Shown here in pieces: positions 12,001-22,723 of a stretch of 64,000 nucleotides of DNA. The DNA lies in the NCBI GenBank assembly GCA_038501625.1, contig JAZAYU010000005.1, positions 15,273,996 through 15,337,995 on the forward strand, written 5' to 3'. This DNA comes from Corbicula japonica. Taxonomy: Eukaryota; Mollusca; Bivalvia; Venerida; Cyrenidae. A program made the translations under genes and the position numbers. Each line of letters begins with the position of its first letter. Position 1 is the first letter of the stretch. The notes beneath the pieces were generated by a model. It did not search any database and had not been told where the DNA came from. It saw nothing but the letters and a program-made list of their open reading frames with translations.

Positions 12001-15000
12001 CACAAATGTTCACTATGACAAGGCAGTGTGTCCGCACAATACCCAAGCCTGAAGGTCCAAGGTCAAGGTCACTGTTACTAAAAATAGAATTTTTGTCCAG
12101 GCTGTAACTTCATTATAAATGGAGGGATTTCAAAATAACTTGACACAAATGTTCACCATGACAGGGCGGTGTATCGCGTACCATGCCCATGCCTGTAGGT
12201 CAAGGTCACTGTTACTAAAAATAGAATTTTCTTGTCCGGGCTGTAACTTTGTTAGGAATAGATTGATTTCAAAATAACTTGACACAAATGTTCATCATGA
12301 CAAGATGGTGTGTCCTGTAACATGCCCATGCCTAGGTCCAAGGTCAAGGTCACTGTTACTAAAATAGAATTTTCTTGTCAGGGTTGTAACTACATTAGGA
12401 ATATAGTAATTTCAAAATAACTTGGCAGAAATGTTCACCATGACAAGGTGGTGAGTTGTGTACCATGTCCATGCCTGTAGGTCCAAGGTCAAGGTCACTG
12501 TTACTAAAAATAGAATTTCCTTGTCCGGGCTATAACTTTGTTTTGAATGGAGGGTTTTCAAAATAACTTGGCACAAATGTTCACCATGACAAGGCGGTGA
12601 GTTGCGTACATTACTCATGCCTGTAAGTCCAAGGTCAAGGTCACAGTTACTAAAACTTGAATTTACTTGTTCGGGCTATAACTTCTTTATGAATGAAGGG
12701 ATTTCAAATAACTTGGCACAAATGTTCACTATGACATTGCATTGCATTACCACCAACTTCTTCACAGACATTTCCGTAATGAGACAACAACAGTGCCACA
12801 AATACAAATAATTTACTTGATCATCAAGTTTATGCATATTCTTATAATTACTCGAACATCACTGTCTTTGAAATGCTATTATTCCCATCATTGCACTTTA
12901 GTATCTGGAAACGATGCATAGCGGGGGCATCCGTGTCCTATGGACACATTTCTAGTTCATAAATGATTTTGTAGCATTTGGGGCATCAGTGTCCCCAGGA
13001 CATACTCTAGTTTTTTAATGAATTGTAAGATTAACCCTTAACTCTATATATATACAAGATTTATTGAACAGTGTAGATCCAGATCAGCCAGCACCTCTGT
13101 GCTGTCCGATTCTGATCTACACTGGTCACATCTATGTCAGGAAAATTCTAATAAATCATAAGCAAATTATTAACCTACTGTAAGAATATTAACATAGATG
13201 TGCCTTAGTTTATATTTATTCTGTACACTATTTATTTTTGAGAAATGACACAAGTATAAAAATTTGAATTAAATGTAAAAATTTACATAAATTTATTACT
13301 GACTTTCCTTGTAGATGATTTTTATGCATTTGAAATATATCATTATATTAAGTTTGCCTGTTGCAGTGGTTTAAAGAGACCAGGAGGTGGACTTGGTGGA
13401 GTGCTGGAAAAAATCAACAAGAAACCCAAAATGGGTACACTGGTATGTGATTTGATTCGGAAGAGGGCAGCAAAATGTTATGGGGTGATGGGGATGGGCT
13501 GTGGTAGTTGGGGAGGAGGGGAGCAGCAAATTGTTTACTTGTTAGTGATTTTTTAGCCAGTAATGGACTTTATATCCAAATCCAAAAACATTTATTTTAA
13601 CCCAATTTTTGGCAAAAATTTCTAAATTTAAAGTGTTAAGAAAAAATATTTAAGTAATTGCCATAATTGGTTACATGGCCATTCTCTTTTGTGCACTTTT
13701 GCACAGTTGTGTTTAAGTTGTTACAAAAAACCAAAGGCTCAGTGCAGAACTGTTGTATCATAAAGAAAGTTAAAGCAGATACAATTGTTTTCCACAGAGT
13801 CCAATGAAATGTGTTAAATTTCAAGATAAAATGCATAATACATATGTAAACATACACAAAGTAAAATTTTTGTAGCATTATTTTTCATTTGTATTATATG
13901 GACAGCTTCAGACAATATGACTATACTTTATTCATTTGTTGAAGGACAAATCCAAAATAGATTGGGAAGAGTTCAAAAGGAAAGAAGGAATCGATGAAGA
14001 ATTAAAAATACACAACAGAGGAAAACAAAGGTAACATTGCGTGGGCGAACAGTGTAGATCCAGATCAGCCGGCACATCTGTGCCATATGATAAGGATCTG
14101 CAATGTTCACTTTATGATTTTTAGGTTGTGTTGACCGAAATGCGACCAGTGCAGATCCTGATCTGATGGCATGGATGTACATGCGTAAAATTGTGTATAT
14201 ATGGGAGAAAGGGATAATGGATTAATTTTTTTTTAGATGTAAAGTTGACAGTTGTTTTCTAAAAGAATCATGTTTGTAATTATGTATAAGCCACCTGGGT
14301 ACAAGATCACAAAACACTCAAAAACTCTGGTTTGATCACTGAGTGATAAACACAGTGATACAAGGGCATAAACTCGCAAATTCCGGTTTGATCTCTGATT
14401 GATATGCTGTGCCGAAGTGCATAAAACTGAGATAGGAGACCAGGGCCCAAGATCATAAAACAAAATCAGTTCCCAAGATCATAAAACTAAGTTTTTAGAT
14501 CAGTCTCAAATCTCAAGCATCTGATTGGCAGAAATGGCGACTGGTCGCCATTTCAGCCAATCAGATGCTTGAGATTTGAGACTGATCTCCAGATTTTGTT
14601 TTATGATTTTGGGCACAGACCAGTCTCAAATCTCAGTTAAATCATCTTGGGCCCAGTTGCAAAAATATTGCTTGTTATTCATCTGTTTAGCTCAACTATA
14701 GCGGTTAAATGTCATGATTTTTACACACACATAAATTTGAGTTAGATTCTTTGGTCAAGAAAATTGAATATGCATTCCAGTGAATTACAGTGGAATCGCG
14801 ATAACTCGAAACCCGATAACTCGAAATGACGGTTTAACTCGAAGTTGCCCGCCGGTCCCGTCAATTTTCCTTATATATTCAACTAAAAAAGTTGCGATAA
14901 CTCGAAACGCGATAACTCGAAATTAGCGATATCTCGAACATATTAATAAGTCCCTTGAATAGGAATTAAGAACAATTTAATCGCGATAACTCGAAGTACA

Positions 15001-16267
15001 TTTACTGACACGGTTTTTCACACCTCCCGCGAGGTTGTTCGAAGTCTTTTGTTTATTGCCAACTTGTCAACAAGAGTTGTTAATGGTACTTCATTGTCAT
15101 GATATGAATGTGAAGCAAACAATAAGAGTTATTTGTCTCAAATTAGTGTCAAACAAACATTTGGAGTTGTTAATATTTCTTTCTATAAAACGTCCTTTAA
15201 TTTTCTGAATGAAACGTCCTTTAATTTTCTGAATGACATGATCGAATATTTTGAGTGTAGGTCATACAGTGAACACGAATTGTCAATGTTAAATAATATA
15301 CACCGAACTCTACTTCGAGACAAATTAGACCATTTGAGCAAGTTGCGTCAAAGTTCTATAGTCGAATTCTGTGACTCCCGTGTTGCTTTGTAATAGTGTA
15401 TTTTGTCGGTGTATTTTGTCGCATGTCATGATCTGTAGTTGCTCTTAATTAAATGTGTACTGGTTGTTTTAATTCATAATTTATTGTGAATATATCTGCA
15501 TGTAGGTCGTAACGCTATTGTATGTCTCGTGTTGGTACAATGATATGTGTTAACATTTGTTAAAATGTTGTTTCTTCATCGATCTTTTTGTGTATAATAA
15601 TGAAAATAAAACTGAGTAATAACATAATTTAAAACATAATCATCTTGTTTTATTGAGCAAACTTTACGACAAACATTTGTTACGTACTTAACGTATGGTG
15701 TTGTAATAATTGCACGTCGTTACTTTCTAAAAACTCGCATGGTATTCTGGAAAAGTCAAAGTCGCGATAACTCGAAGTTCGCGATAACTCGAAGTAAATC
15801 GTCGGTCCCTTGGGACTTCGAGTTATCGCAATTCGACTGTATAGAATTTTCTTGGTGAAAAAAGTGGTATTTCACCGTTTTCAAAGAGTGGAATATCATT
15901 TTTATTTTCACTGTTCACATTGATACCCAAACACACATAAAATTCTGTATAAGAACATTTTGGGAAATGGGTTCAAGTGTGGATATATGACAACATGACA
16001 TAAGAGTTATTAACAGCCATTTGAGCACCATTTCTTGCAAGTTTTCTGTCGAATTGCAGTCAAAAGCATTGCCATATGTGAAATACAAATTCCAGTGTCC
16101 ATTGCTGAAATATATTTCTATCTTACACTAGAAAAAACAAGTATCCTCTATATGCTTTTTTCTTATGTTTCAGTTACATCGAGAGAATGAACTTCCTTTC
16201 AAGGACAGATCAGAGACAGTTTGAAATTGAGAAAAGTTTGAGACTTGCTAACACAAGCAAGAGATGA
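6059..16267 (+). CDS. CFDP1: Craniofacial development protein 1 (BCNT/Swc5 family), 8 coding exons
   Basis: Coding exons: 6059-6113, 7745-7877, 8588-8822, 9449-9576, 10587-10712, 13367-13442, 13945-14030, 16174-16267. All introns are GT-AG, and the joined frame is open for 310 aa (human CFDP1 is about 299). The N-terminus is acidic (MSDEEDYNSSEDEDYVPSG) and contains the E-D-Y segments typical of Swc5-type H2A-H2B binding. Exon 2 ends in a basic patch (KKGKRKRKPVKQKK). Exon 3 is a charged helix. Exon 4 holds 'VYDFAGE', and exon 5 starts 'VTKEIDV'. Exons 6-8 form the conserved BCNT-C domain, with SGLKRPGGGL, KSKIDWEEFK, IHNRGKQ, YIERMNFL and RQFEIEKSLRL. Known role: a subunit of SRCAP/SWR1-type remodellers that deposit H2A.Z in the nucleus. 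Exon borders were set by phase and the known protein order. The neighbouring genes are unrelated. Confidence 0.95.
7150..7355. repeat. Imperfect palindromic element in CFDP1 intron 1
   Basis: The left side 'cattttgtggacgctgccat ... gtcatgtgacagcaaggccaat' (broken here) is the inverse of the right side 'attgggtttgctgtcatgtg ... atggcaatgtccacaaaa'. Both strands therefore show similar short open frames, which are an effect of the palindrome and not genes. Confidence 0.65.
9864..10009. mobile_element. Palindromic 'gaccagtctcaaat' MITE in CFDP1 intron 4
   Basis: Near-perfect inverted repeat of about 70 nt per arm, hinged at 'ggcgactggttgcc'. Outer ends are 'gcccttagaccataaaac' and 'gttttatatcttgggc'. 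One of at least ten full or half copies of this family in the window. Confidence 0.8.
10826..11345. repeat. Tandem repeat, 3 units of about 172 bp
   Basis: Units begin near 10831, 11001 and 11175. Each reads 'gcaactcctcctacac', then 'acttgaccacaatgcttggc' or a close variant, then 'acatgttccgttcagaagtt', then 'ttacattagttttaatagga'. Unit three is slightly diverged. It does not read as coding. Confidence 0.8.
11520..12740. repeat. Tandem repeat, about 8 units of 145 bp, each with a TCAAGGTCA motif
   Basis: Each unit carries 'cacaaatgttcaccatgaca', 'catgcccatgcctgtagg', then CCAAGGTCAAGGTCACTG or a variant, then 'aaaatagaattttcttgtc' and 'ggagggatttcaaaataac'. The motif lies near 11613, 11761, 11908, 12053, 12197, 12334, 12480 and 12626. 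Copies differ by scattered substitutions and small indels. Confidence 0.85.
13031..13165. mobile_element. Half copy of TTAA-family MITE
   Basis: Begins TTAACCCTTAACTC and holds 'agtgtagatccagatcagcc' followed by 'gatctacactgg'. The right half is missing. It lies in CFDP1 intron 5. Confidence 0.65.
14042..14214. mobile_element. Truncated TTAA-family MITE in CFDP1 intron 7
   Basis: Starts at about 'gggcgaacagtgtagatcc' just after the exon 7 donor and ends 'atatgggagaaagggataat'. The left TTAA end is missing and the right end has decayed from GGGTTAA to GGGATAA. Confidence 0.7.
14410..14654. mobile_element. Nested palindromic MITEs in CFDP1 intron 7
   Basis: A complete palindrome at about 14471-14617, hinged at 'ggcgactggtcgcc', is interrupted by or joined to pieces of a second copy. 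Outer bits are 'gataggagaccagggccc' on the left and 'gaccagtctcaaatctcag' plus 'atcttgggccc' on the right. The arrangement suggests one copy inserted into another. Confidence 0.7.
14788..15839. mobile_element. Internally deleted pogo/Tigger-like DNA transposon
   Basis: The left end is CAGTGGAATCGCGATAACTC and the right end read inward is CAGTCGAATTGCGATAACTC, so the terminal inverted repeats are about 24 bp or longer. Each end is bordered by TA (14786-14787 and 15840-15841), the target of the Tc1/mariner superfamily. 'gcgataactcgaa' motifs recur as subterminal repeats on both sides. At 1052 bp it is too short for a full transposase and keeps only a C-terminal remnant. It sits in CFDP1 intron 7. 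The superfamily call is firm from TIR and TA; pogo/Tigger is inferred from the remnant. Confidence 0.8.
15133..15393 (+). pseudogene. C-terminal remnant of a Tigger-like transposase
   Basis: An 86-codon open frame inside the TIR element ends FECRSYSEHELSML, then LRQSSIVEFCDS close to its stop. Tigger transposases commonly end in an acidic helical stretch followed by a Q-(T/S)-S-I-x-x-F motif, which this resembles. The catalytic DDE/D and CENP-B-like DNA-binding parts are absent, so it is non-functional. The first 20-25 residues contain a short internal duplication (SFNFLNET/SFNFLND). Confidence 0.45.
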
Positions 16268-16517
16268 TATAACTTGTCATTATGAATCACAATTTCAGTT
16301 TGGTTTTGAAACGTTTCATCTAAAATGAAAGGAAACCTATTTGGGAATAAGGAAACAAGAGGTGCCAATTAGGAATATTGAACATGACCCTGGAATAGCT
16401 TTATTTGACATGGGTTTAATTTTTACTTGTTTCATTCCCAACTACGGACTAGTTCAAACAAAATGCAAAAAGAATGTTCTAAAGAATACAACTTGCATTT
16501 CTTTGTTTTCTAAATGA

Positions 16518-16523
16518 AATAAA
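16518..16523 (+). terminator. Polyadenylation signal for CFDP1
   Basis: AATAAA about 250 nt after the CFDP1 stop. A second AATAAA at 16582-16587 could serve instead. Confidence 0.55.
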
Positions 16524-16952
16524 CATTTGCAAATTATGTGACTAATATTTGCTGCTTCAGTGTGAAAAATCATGCCCTGGAAATAAAATGATGTTGCAGT
16601 TTTTCAATCAATGCTTGTGTTGTATTTTGACAATGTTTTGTACATTCACATATATTTTGTGTTTTGACAATGTTTTGTACATTCACAATGAATAATCATT
16701 TACAGTAAAAATTTTAACAATAAGAAGTGATTGCACTTTTAATATAGATACAGTGTTAGTGTGTTGTGGTAGTATTGAGACTTGGGTTAAACATAATCTT
16801 ATTGGCTTATTCGAGTCACGTGACTGAATTTCATTTCTCAGTGAAGAAGCTTCATATTTCTAAATGAAAATGTATGCAACTAAATCAATAGATGAGAAAT
16901 TCAGAAAAAGTTTTGTTGAAAGTTGTTATTATAAGAATTGAATTGTGTTTTT

Positions 16953-17664
16953 GTGTCGCCTGACAAGGCGCCTTATAGGGATTACTTTGTCGCCAGCGCG
17001 CGTCAGCATCAGGATTTCCTTGTCCAGAGCTTAACTTTGTCACCGTAGGTCCAAAATACTCCAAACTTGGTATGCATGTTTCTCACTCGAAGCGCAGTGC
17101 ACAAGGACCGTACCTTTACCTTGTTCCGTTTTTGACTTATTCCCCTTTGATTTTTATAGAACATTTCTTATCTGGAGCATAACTTTGCCACCATAGGTTC
17201 AACATGACTCCAAACTTGGTATGCATGTTTCTGGCAATGACTCAAAGTGCAGTGCACAAGAACTGTAACTCTACCTTGTTCCGTTTTTGATTATTCCCCT
17301 TCGATTGATTTTTATAGAGCATTTCTTGTCCGGAGCGTAACTTTGTCACCATAGGTTCAAATGACTCCAAACTTGGTATGCATGTTTCTTGCAATTACTC
17401 GAAATGCAGTGCACAAGAGCTGTAACTCTACCTTCTTCCGTTTTTTAGTTTTCCCCTTTGATTGATTTTTAGTGCATTTCTTGCCAAGGGCACAACTTGT
17501 TATGGCTGTTTCTTGCAATGAGACAATTAAAAGGTTATTTTATATGTGAATTTTGTGCAAATACATTGCTTGTTATTAACTGTACAACAAAAAACAAATA
17601 ACATTTTTTATGTTGACAAACAAAAATTTCATCAGGCGACACATCTGACTCGCGGAGTTCTAGT
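16953..17664. mobile_element. Repeat element with TGTCGCCTGA ends
   Basis: Left TGTCGCCTGACAAGGCGCC is mirrored by TCAGGCGACA at the right, followed by 'ctcgcggagttctagt'. The interior is about three 170-190 bp units, each with 'taactttgtcaccataggtt', 'ctccaaacttggtatgcatg' and 'gcagtgcacaag'. No coding sequence. The 680 bp between CFDP1 and this element hold only a small direct repeat ('gacaatgttttgtacattca' twice near 16630-16690). Confidence 0.6.
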
Positions 17665-17799
17665 ACTGTGTTTCGTTGACGCATGAACGGTTGATGCTAT
17701 ATGCAGTACCTCAGAGCCGTACATGAACCGCATGAACTGTCATAATTTCAACATTAAAACATTGTCGCTCAGAGTTTGTTGTTATTCTAAAGTACATCA

Positions 17800-18047
17800 T
17801 TAACCCTTTCCTCCATTGATACACCAATTATTGCATGGGCTAACATTTTAGATCCAGATCAACTGGCACATCCGTGCCATCTGATCAGGATCTAAACTGT
17901 ACGCTTTTTTATTCATTAGGTTTTTTCTGACCAAAAAGCAACCAGTGCAGATCCTGATCAGACAGCATGGATGCGCTGGCTGATCTTGATCTACACTGGT
18001 TGCATATGCATAAAATGTGTACTAGTATATATGGTGGAAAGGGATAA
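17800..18047. mobile_element. TTAA-family MITE
   Basis: Begins TTAACCCTTTCCTCCATTGA and ends GTGGAAAGGGATAA. Internal cores are 'gatccagatcaactggcaca' and 'gatcctgatcagacagc'. The left TTAA is intact, the right has mutated to ATAA. Confidence 0.8.
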
Positions 18048-18209
18048 TATACAAGTAAAATAGTGACTTTGGTAAACATTTGATTGATGCAGGAATGACT
18101 GATAATACTGAAAGTGGTTGTAATGGTTATCCAGTATGCATGATTAGTCTTGTTTGTAAAATTAACCATCTGTGTAAATAAGTGTAACCCTTGAGTCCAT
18201 AGATTCACC

Positions 18210-18450
18210 GTAACCCTGTCCTCCATTTACACACAATTTTACGCATGTGCGACCAGTGTAGATCCAGATCAGCCAGCACATCTGTGCCATCTGATCAGGA
18301 TCTGCACTGGTCGCATTTTGGTCAGAAATAACCTAACAAACCAAAAAGCGAACAGTGCAGATCCTGATCAGACGGCAAGGATGTGCCTGCTGATCTGGAT
18401 CTACATTGTTGCCCATGCAACAAATGTGTATCTATGGAAGAAAGGGTTAA
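18210..18450. mobile_element. TTAA-family MITE
   Basis: Left end 'taaccctgtcctccattta' and right end 'atggaagaaagggttaa'. The interior palindrome is nearly complete, with 'ctgatcaggatctgcactgg' at its centre. Confidence 0.8.
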
Positions 18451-18611
18451 TTGTGTGAGCACATTTGTGCTGTATGATCTGGATTCACACTGTTCATATT
18501 TAGATTCATTAGGTAATTTCTGACTAAATAGCAGAAATGCCTGCTGATCTGAATCTAGACTGCTGCCAATGTGATTTTAGTGGTACATGTATATATGGAA
18601 TAAATGGTTAA
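18451..18611. mobile_element. Diverged TTAA-family MITE
   Basis: Abuts the preceding copy. 'ctgtatgatctggattcaca', 'ctgctgatctgaatctagac' and a right end 'atatggaataaatggttaa' identify it as an older member. Confidence 0.6.
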
Positions 18612-18925
18612 CATTTACATGGACTCAACTCTATGGTTTTCCATAATATTGTGATGTCGGTATTACCTACAAAATTGCAGAGTTTTGGAAGAACAGATGT
18701 GGGAAATTTTTTTGACTTTAACAGTAGATCTGTATCTGCCTGCATATCTGTGCAATCTGATCAGGAAACAATAGTGCAGTCTGAGTTTCTTCTTTCAATT
18801 TTAATTCTGAAAGTCTAAAATGAATTGTAAAAATTCAAATTTCTTTCGAACTGGACATTCTTTTCACCTTGCTCTCTACTTATAGTACAACAGGAAGACA
18901 CTTTTAGTTGAACCCAAGTCTGCTC
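18612..18925. other. Intergenic gap
   Basis: No gene is visible. A faint piece of the TTAA MITE ('gtagatctgtatctgcctgc', 'gcaatctgatcagg') lies at about 18724-18765. Confidence 0.5.
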
Positions 18926-19210
18926 TGGGCTGAAGGTTATAAAACCGAGATTGAGCCTGAAAGTTATAAAGCGATTGGTCGCCATTTCAGCCAATCAGAT
19001 GCTTGAGATTTGAGACTGGTTTCCATGCTCAGTTTTATAACCTTGGGCACAGAAGCCAGTCTCAATTTCTATGCTCAGTTTATAACCTTGGGCTCTGAAG
19101 TTTAAGTATGATGCTCAAATGATTGACAGGGCCCAAAATCATAAAGACTGGTTGCCATTTCAGCCAATCAGATGCTTGAGATTTGAGACTGGTTCATGAT
19201 TATTGGCCCT
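18926..19210. mobile_element. Cluster of palindromic 'gaccagtctcaaat' MITE pieces
   Basis: Three pieces in a row: 18926-19049 (both arms, left shortened), 19049-19093 (right end only) and 19129-19209 (left end fused to a right arm). Each keeps 'gccatttcagccaatcagat', 'gagatttgagactgg' or the 'ataaccttggg' end. Confidence 0.7.
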
Positions 19211-19820
19211 GTTAGCATACTGGGACCTTCAACTATTGAAGAAAGACGCTGACAAGGTAGAAAGCTCCGATTATATATTTCTCTCTCAAAAGCATCACAA
19301 GCAACAATATATAAACAACCTGTATAAACTTTAAACAACATGGCAGTAACAAGGACAAATGTAAAACTACTTGTCTTCTAAACAAAAAAGTATATGCATG
19401 TAAATACATAATGCCTTTTGGGATATTTTTGACATTTTAATATAAGAATTCAAAATAATTATTGCATTTGTTTGATAAAACAGTATTTAGAGTATAATAT
19501 CATTTTTAGACAGTGCTTCAATAATAACTGAAAACCTGTAAAAGATAGGTCTATTTAGAATGACAATTCTGTATTTTAATCTAGGCCATAATTCTAAACA
19601 AATTTTGAAACTTCACATTCAAGATACAGGTCAAATACTGTGTTAATGACTGGAATATTCAGAAATTGAAAATATAAAAAGAAATCTCTATATTAAAACA
19701 AAAGTTAGTTTGCAAAAACATTAAATTTGTTCATGGTTGGTGACTAGTTTGAATACATAGTAATACTAGGTATGTTTCTCTCAAGACTTTTCCCTAGGTA
19801 ATCAGAACACTTTAACAGCT
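19211..19820. other. Intergenic gap
   Basis: AT-rich sequence with no gene or repeat structure that could be recognised. Confidence 0.5.
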
Positions 19821-20063
19821 TTAACCCTTTTACTCCATTAATACGCATTTTTACGCATGAGCGACCAGTGTAGATCCAGATCAGCCGGCACATTCGTGCC
19901 ATCTTATCAGGATCTGTACTGGTCACATTTTGGTCAGAAATAACCTAATGAATTAAAAAGCGAGTAGTGCTGATCCTGATTAGATGGCTCAGATGTGCCG
20001 GCTGATCTGGATCTACACTGTTCGTCCACACAATACAGGTGTGCCTATGGAGGAAAGGGTTAA
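19821..20063. mobile_element. TTAA-family MITE, intact ends
   Basis: TTAACCCTTTTACTCCATTA on the left and ATGGAGGAAAGGGTTAA on the right. Both cores, 'gtgtagatccagatcagccg' and 'ggctgatctggatctacac', are present. Confidence 0.85.
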
Positions 20064-20159
20064 AAGCCATGACCTGAGGAGTTCCACTTACACTGACAGT
20101 AAATATTTGTATTACAACTCTACAGGTCTTTCAGGGAATGATTTGGTTGGAGAATAGCC

Positions 20160-20240
20160 TCCTGAGCTGAAGGTTATAAAACTGAGTTTGGAAACCAGTC
20201 TCAAATTTCAAGCATCTGATTGGCTGAAATGGCGACCAGT
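20160..20240. mobile_element. Left half of palindromic MITE
   Basis: Runs from 'tgaaggttataaaactgag' to 'gattggctgaaatggcgacc' and stops at the hinge. Confidence 0.7.
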
Positions 20241-20344
20241 CATGGAACAAGATTCAAATGTTCCATTTTAGCAAAGAGAGTTCTGAGAACATGTGATTCC
20301 CCACTTAAACAACGAATTGAGCAAGTTAGAACTGTTCACTTGTA

Positions 20345-20428
20345 AATGCCATTAAACCCTGTAATACATGTATAAGCACAAATTATTCCATTAAACCCTG
20401 TAATACATGTATAAGCACCAATTATTTC
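20345..20428. repeat. Local direct duplication, about 42 bp twice
   Basis: 'ccattaaaccctgtaataca' followed by 'tgtataagcac' occurs twice, at about 20348 and 20390, with one or two differences. Confidence 0.85.
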
Positions 20429-20639
20429 TTTAGTAAGTCAATATGACAAAACTAATGCATTTAAAATTTTTAACACACACTCCAAAAATAAAAACAATAT
20501 CAACCAAATTAAACGAAAATGGAACAAAAGTTACAGTTTAAGGTACAAGATGTGTGTAGTTTATTTTCTGTAAAAAGTCACACATGCAGAATCCTGACAT
20601 CTCTCAATATAATACTGGGGACTCACACTTTTAATTTCA

Positions 20640-20890
20640 ATGCATTCGAGACTTCCCGAAAGTTGAAAATATGTGTCAGACATTTGGTCAGATGAGATGT
20701 GAAAATCTGTCTGACCGAAACTAATTCTGTCAGACCGAAACATGTTATAAGGCTATTTGCAAGTATAAGGAGTTCAAATTTTTGTCTGACATTCGGTATG
20801 ATAACATAAGAAATCTAGTCTGGCAGGCTCAAATTTTACTAGACAGGTCCTTCGGTCTGGCAACTTTCGGGACGTCTGGCATTCAAATCT
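20640..20890. repeat. Foldback repeat with 'tctgaccgaaa' motifs
   Basis: Left 'gacttcccgaaagttg' pairs with right 'caactttcgggacgtc'. The interior repeats 'gtctgacc', 'tcggtctgg' and 'catttggtcag' in both orientations. No coding content. Confidence 0.55.
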
Positions 20891-21269
20891 GGTCAGTCAT
20901 TTGGCTACTTTCAACACGTAAAGTCATGTTCACCTTATTTTAGTGTAAGGGATTTGGAGTTAAATTAAAAAAAAAAACTGAAGAGAATTCATAACAGAAA
21001 AATAACTAACAAAAAAGACTTAATTTATTTTTCTGGAAACCAAACTATTCTTCAATCCACTTTAACAAAGATATCAATAATACATTAACAAGCACTTGTC
21101 AATAGACAAAACATATTAGACACCATATACTGCAATACGAAATAATAATAGAATATAAATCTATCTATAAAAATCATTAATAAAAAAATAGTTTCAGCTG
21201 TTTTGATGGACAAGAGACAAAGACCTCAGCTGTATGAAATACCTTAATTCTTTAAGGGTTAATCGCAAT
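20891..21269. other. Intergenic gap
   Basis: A-rich, nothing recognised. Confidence 0.5.
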
Positions 21270-21496
21270 TTAACCCTTTCCTCCAGAGATACACCCTAAT
21301 TACTAAGGCAAACAATTTAGGTCCAGATAAGCCGGCACATCCTTGCCTTCTGATCAGGATCTAAACTGTTCGTTTTTTGATTTGTTGGGTTATCTCTGAC
21401 CAAAATGCGAACATTGCAGATCCTGATCAGACGGCACAGATGTGCAACAATGGTCCCACATGCGTAAAAACACTTATTTATGGAGGAAAGGGTTAA
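21270..21496. mobile_element. TTAA-family MITE, intact ends
   Basis: TTAACCCTTTCCTCCAGAGA at the left and TATGGAGGAAAGGGTTAA at the right. The internal right core is partly deleted: after 'cagatgtgcaacaatgg' the second 'gatctggatctacac' is missing. Confidence 0.85.
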
Positions 21497-21843
21497 CACA
21501 ACTCCATTCTACACTAGTCGCATGTGTTAATACATGTAAAGGGTTATGACACTTTAGCAGCTTCAAAAGACCTAACCCCTAACCAAGGTCGACAGTGTTT
21601 CTACACTGTTTATTTATTTATTGAATACCTTTCAACAAATCCAATACATGATTAAAACCAAACTTATACAAATTAAAAGAAAGTAAAATCTATAGCACTT
21701 ACAGCCAGCACAAGGTTTGCTACTGCAACGACTAAATGCTTATCAAAAATAAAATCGTATTAGCAACATAGAGCACAAAAATGCTGTCTGGTCATTACCA
21801 AAACTTACACAATGCAAGAATCTGCATCAATTGAAATCCTTAC
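21497..21843. other. Intergenic gap
   Basis: Nothing recognised except a short 'tttatttatttatt' run near 21610. Confidence 0.5.
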
Positions 21844-22073
21844 TTAACCCTTTCCTCCATAGATACACTTTTTTTTTGCATTGGCGAACAGTGTAGATCC
21901 AGTTCAGCCGGCACATCTGCGCCATCTGATCAGGATCTGCACTGTTTGCTTTTTAGCTTCATTGGTTTATTTCTGACCAAGATGTGACCATTGCAGATCC
22001 AGATCAGATGACACAGCTATGCTGGTCTGAATTTACATGCGTCAAAATGCATATATCTGAAGTAAAGGGTTAA
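21844..22073. mobile_element. TTAA-family MITE, intact TTAA ends
   Basis: Left TTAACCCTTTCCTCCATAGA, right 'ctgaagtaaagggttaa'. The left core 'gtgtagatccagttcagccg' is present; the right core is shortened. Confidence 0.8.
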
Positions 22074-22723
22074 GCATTATTACCATCACCATTTGGAAGA
22101 TTACAAATGTAAAAATTTACGTGCATGTAAGTTCATTTAACTTAACCAAGGCAAGTTTTGTCTAGAATGAAATAATTTAGGAGGTTGACATTTTATTTGT
22201 ACAAAAAATTATGTGTTAGATCTATATATAGTCAATAAAGACTAAGCAAAAAGTTTCTTTTTATTAAAAATAGGAATTTCAAACTCCTGTAGAAATATCT
22301 GAATATTGACATTGTCAAAAACAAGTTAGGTAGAACTTGATAAATTGTTGTAAAATTAAAATATAATTATTTAACAAATAATTAATTTAGTCATATCTCA
22401 TTGAATTTGATAAAAAATGTATGAATTTCCATTAATAACAATGAAAATAAAGCCAACTTAACTTCTATGTATTATGTATTAATGTTAAATAGAAAATTCT
22501 TCCAAAAATTATTTATATCTTTAATATTCTTTATGATCAATACAAAACTCTTCTCTAACTATTTATATCCAAAAGTTTAAATAAAAGATTATCAGTGTAT
22601 TTAAAAATAGATAAACTAAAGAATTATCACCCCTATAACTATTTTCAAACTAGTCTCGAAACTCGATATACAGATAATTTTGAAGCAGTGTATATATGCT
22701 TGTATTTGTTATAAACCATTCTG
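22074..22723. other. 3' flank of the SLC10 gene
   Basis: AT-rich and unstructured. It should hold the 3' UTR of the minus-strand SLC10-like gene. Several TTTATT strings (AATAAA on the minus strand) occur, so no single polyadenylation signal is chosen. Confidence 0.4.

Larger units (their letters stand above)
10732..13014. mobile_element. 2.3-kb composite repeat element in CFDP1 intron 5
   Basis: It starts 'attatgcccccaccatg', followed by a CCGT-rich tract. It closes with 'gcatagcgggggcatccgtg' and a second 'ggggcatcagtgtcc' block, so the ends are related as inverted 'atgccccc'. The interior is two tandem arrays (10826-11345 and 11520-12740). No transposase frame was found. A similar end block occurs at about 49690-49940. 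Confidence 0.6.
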
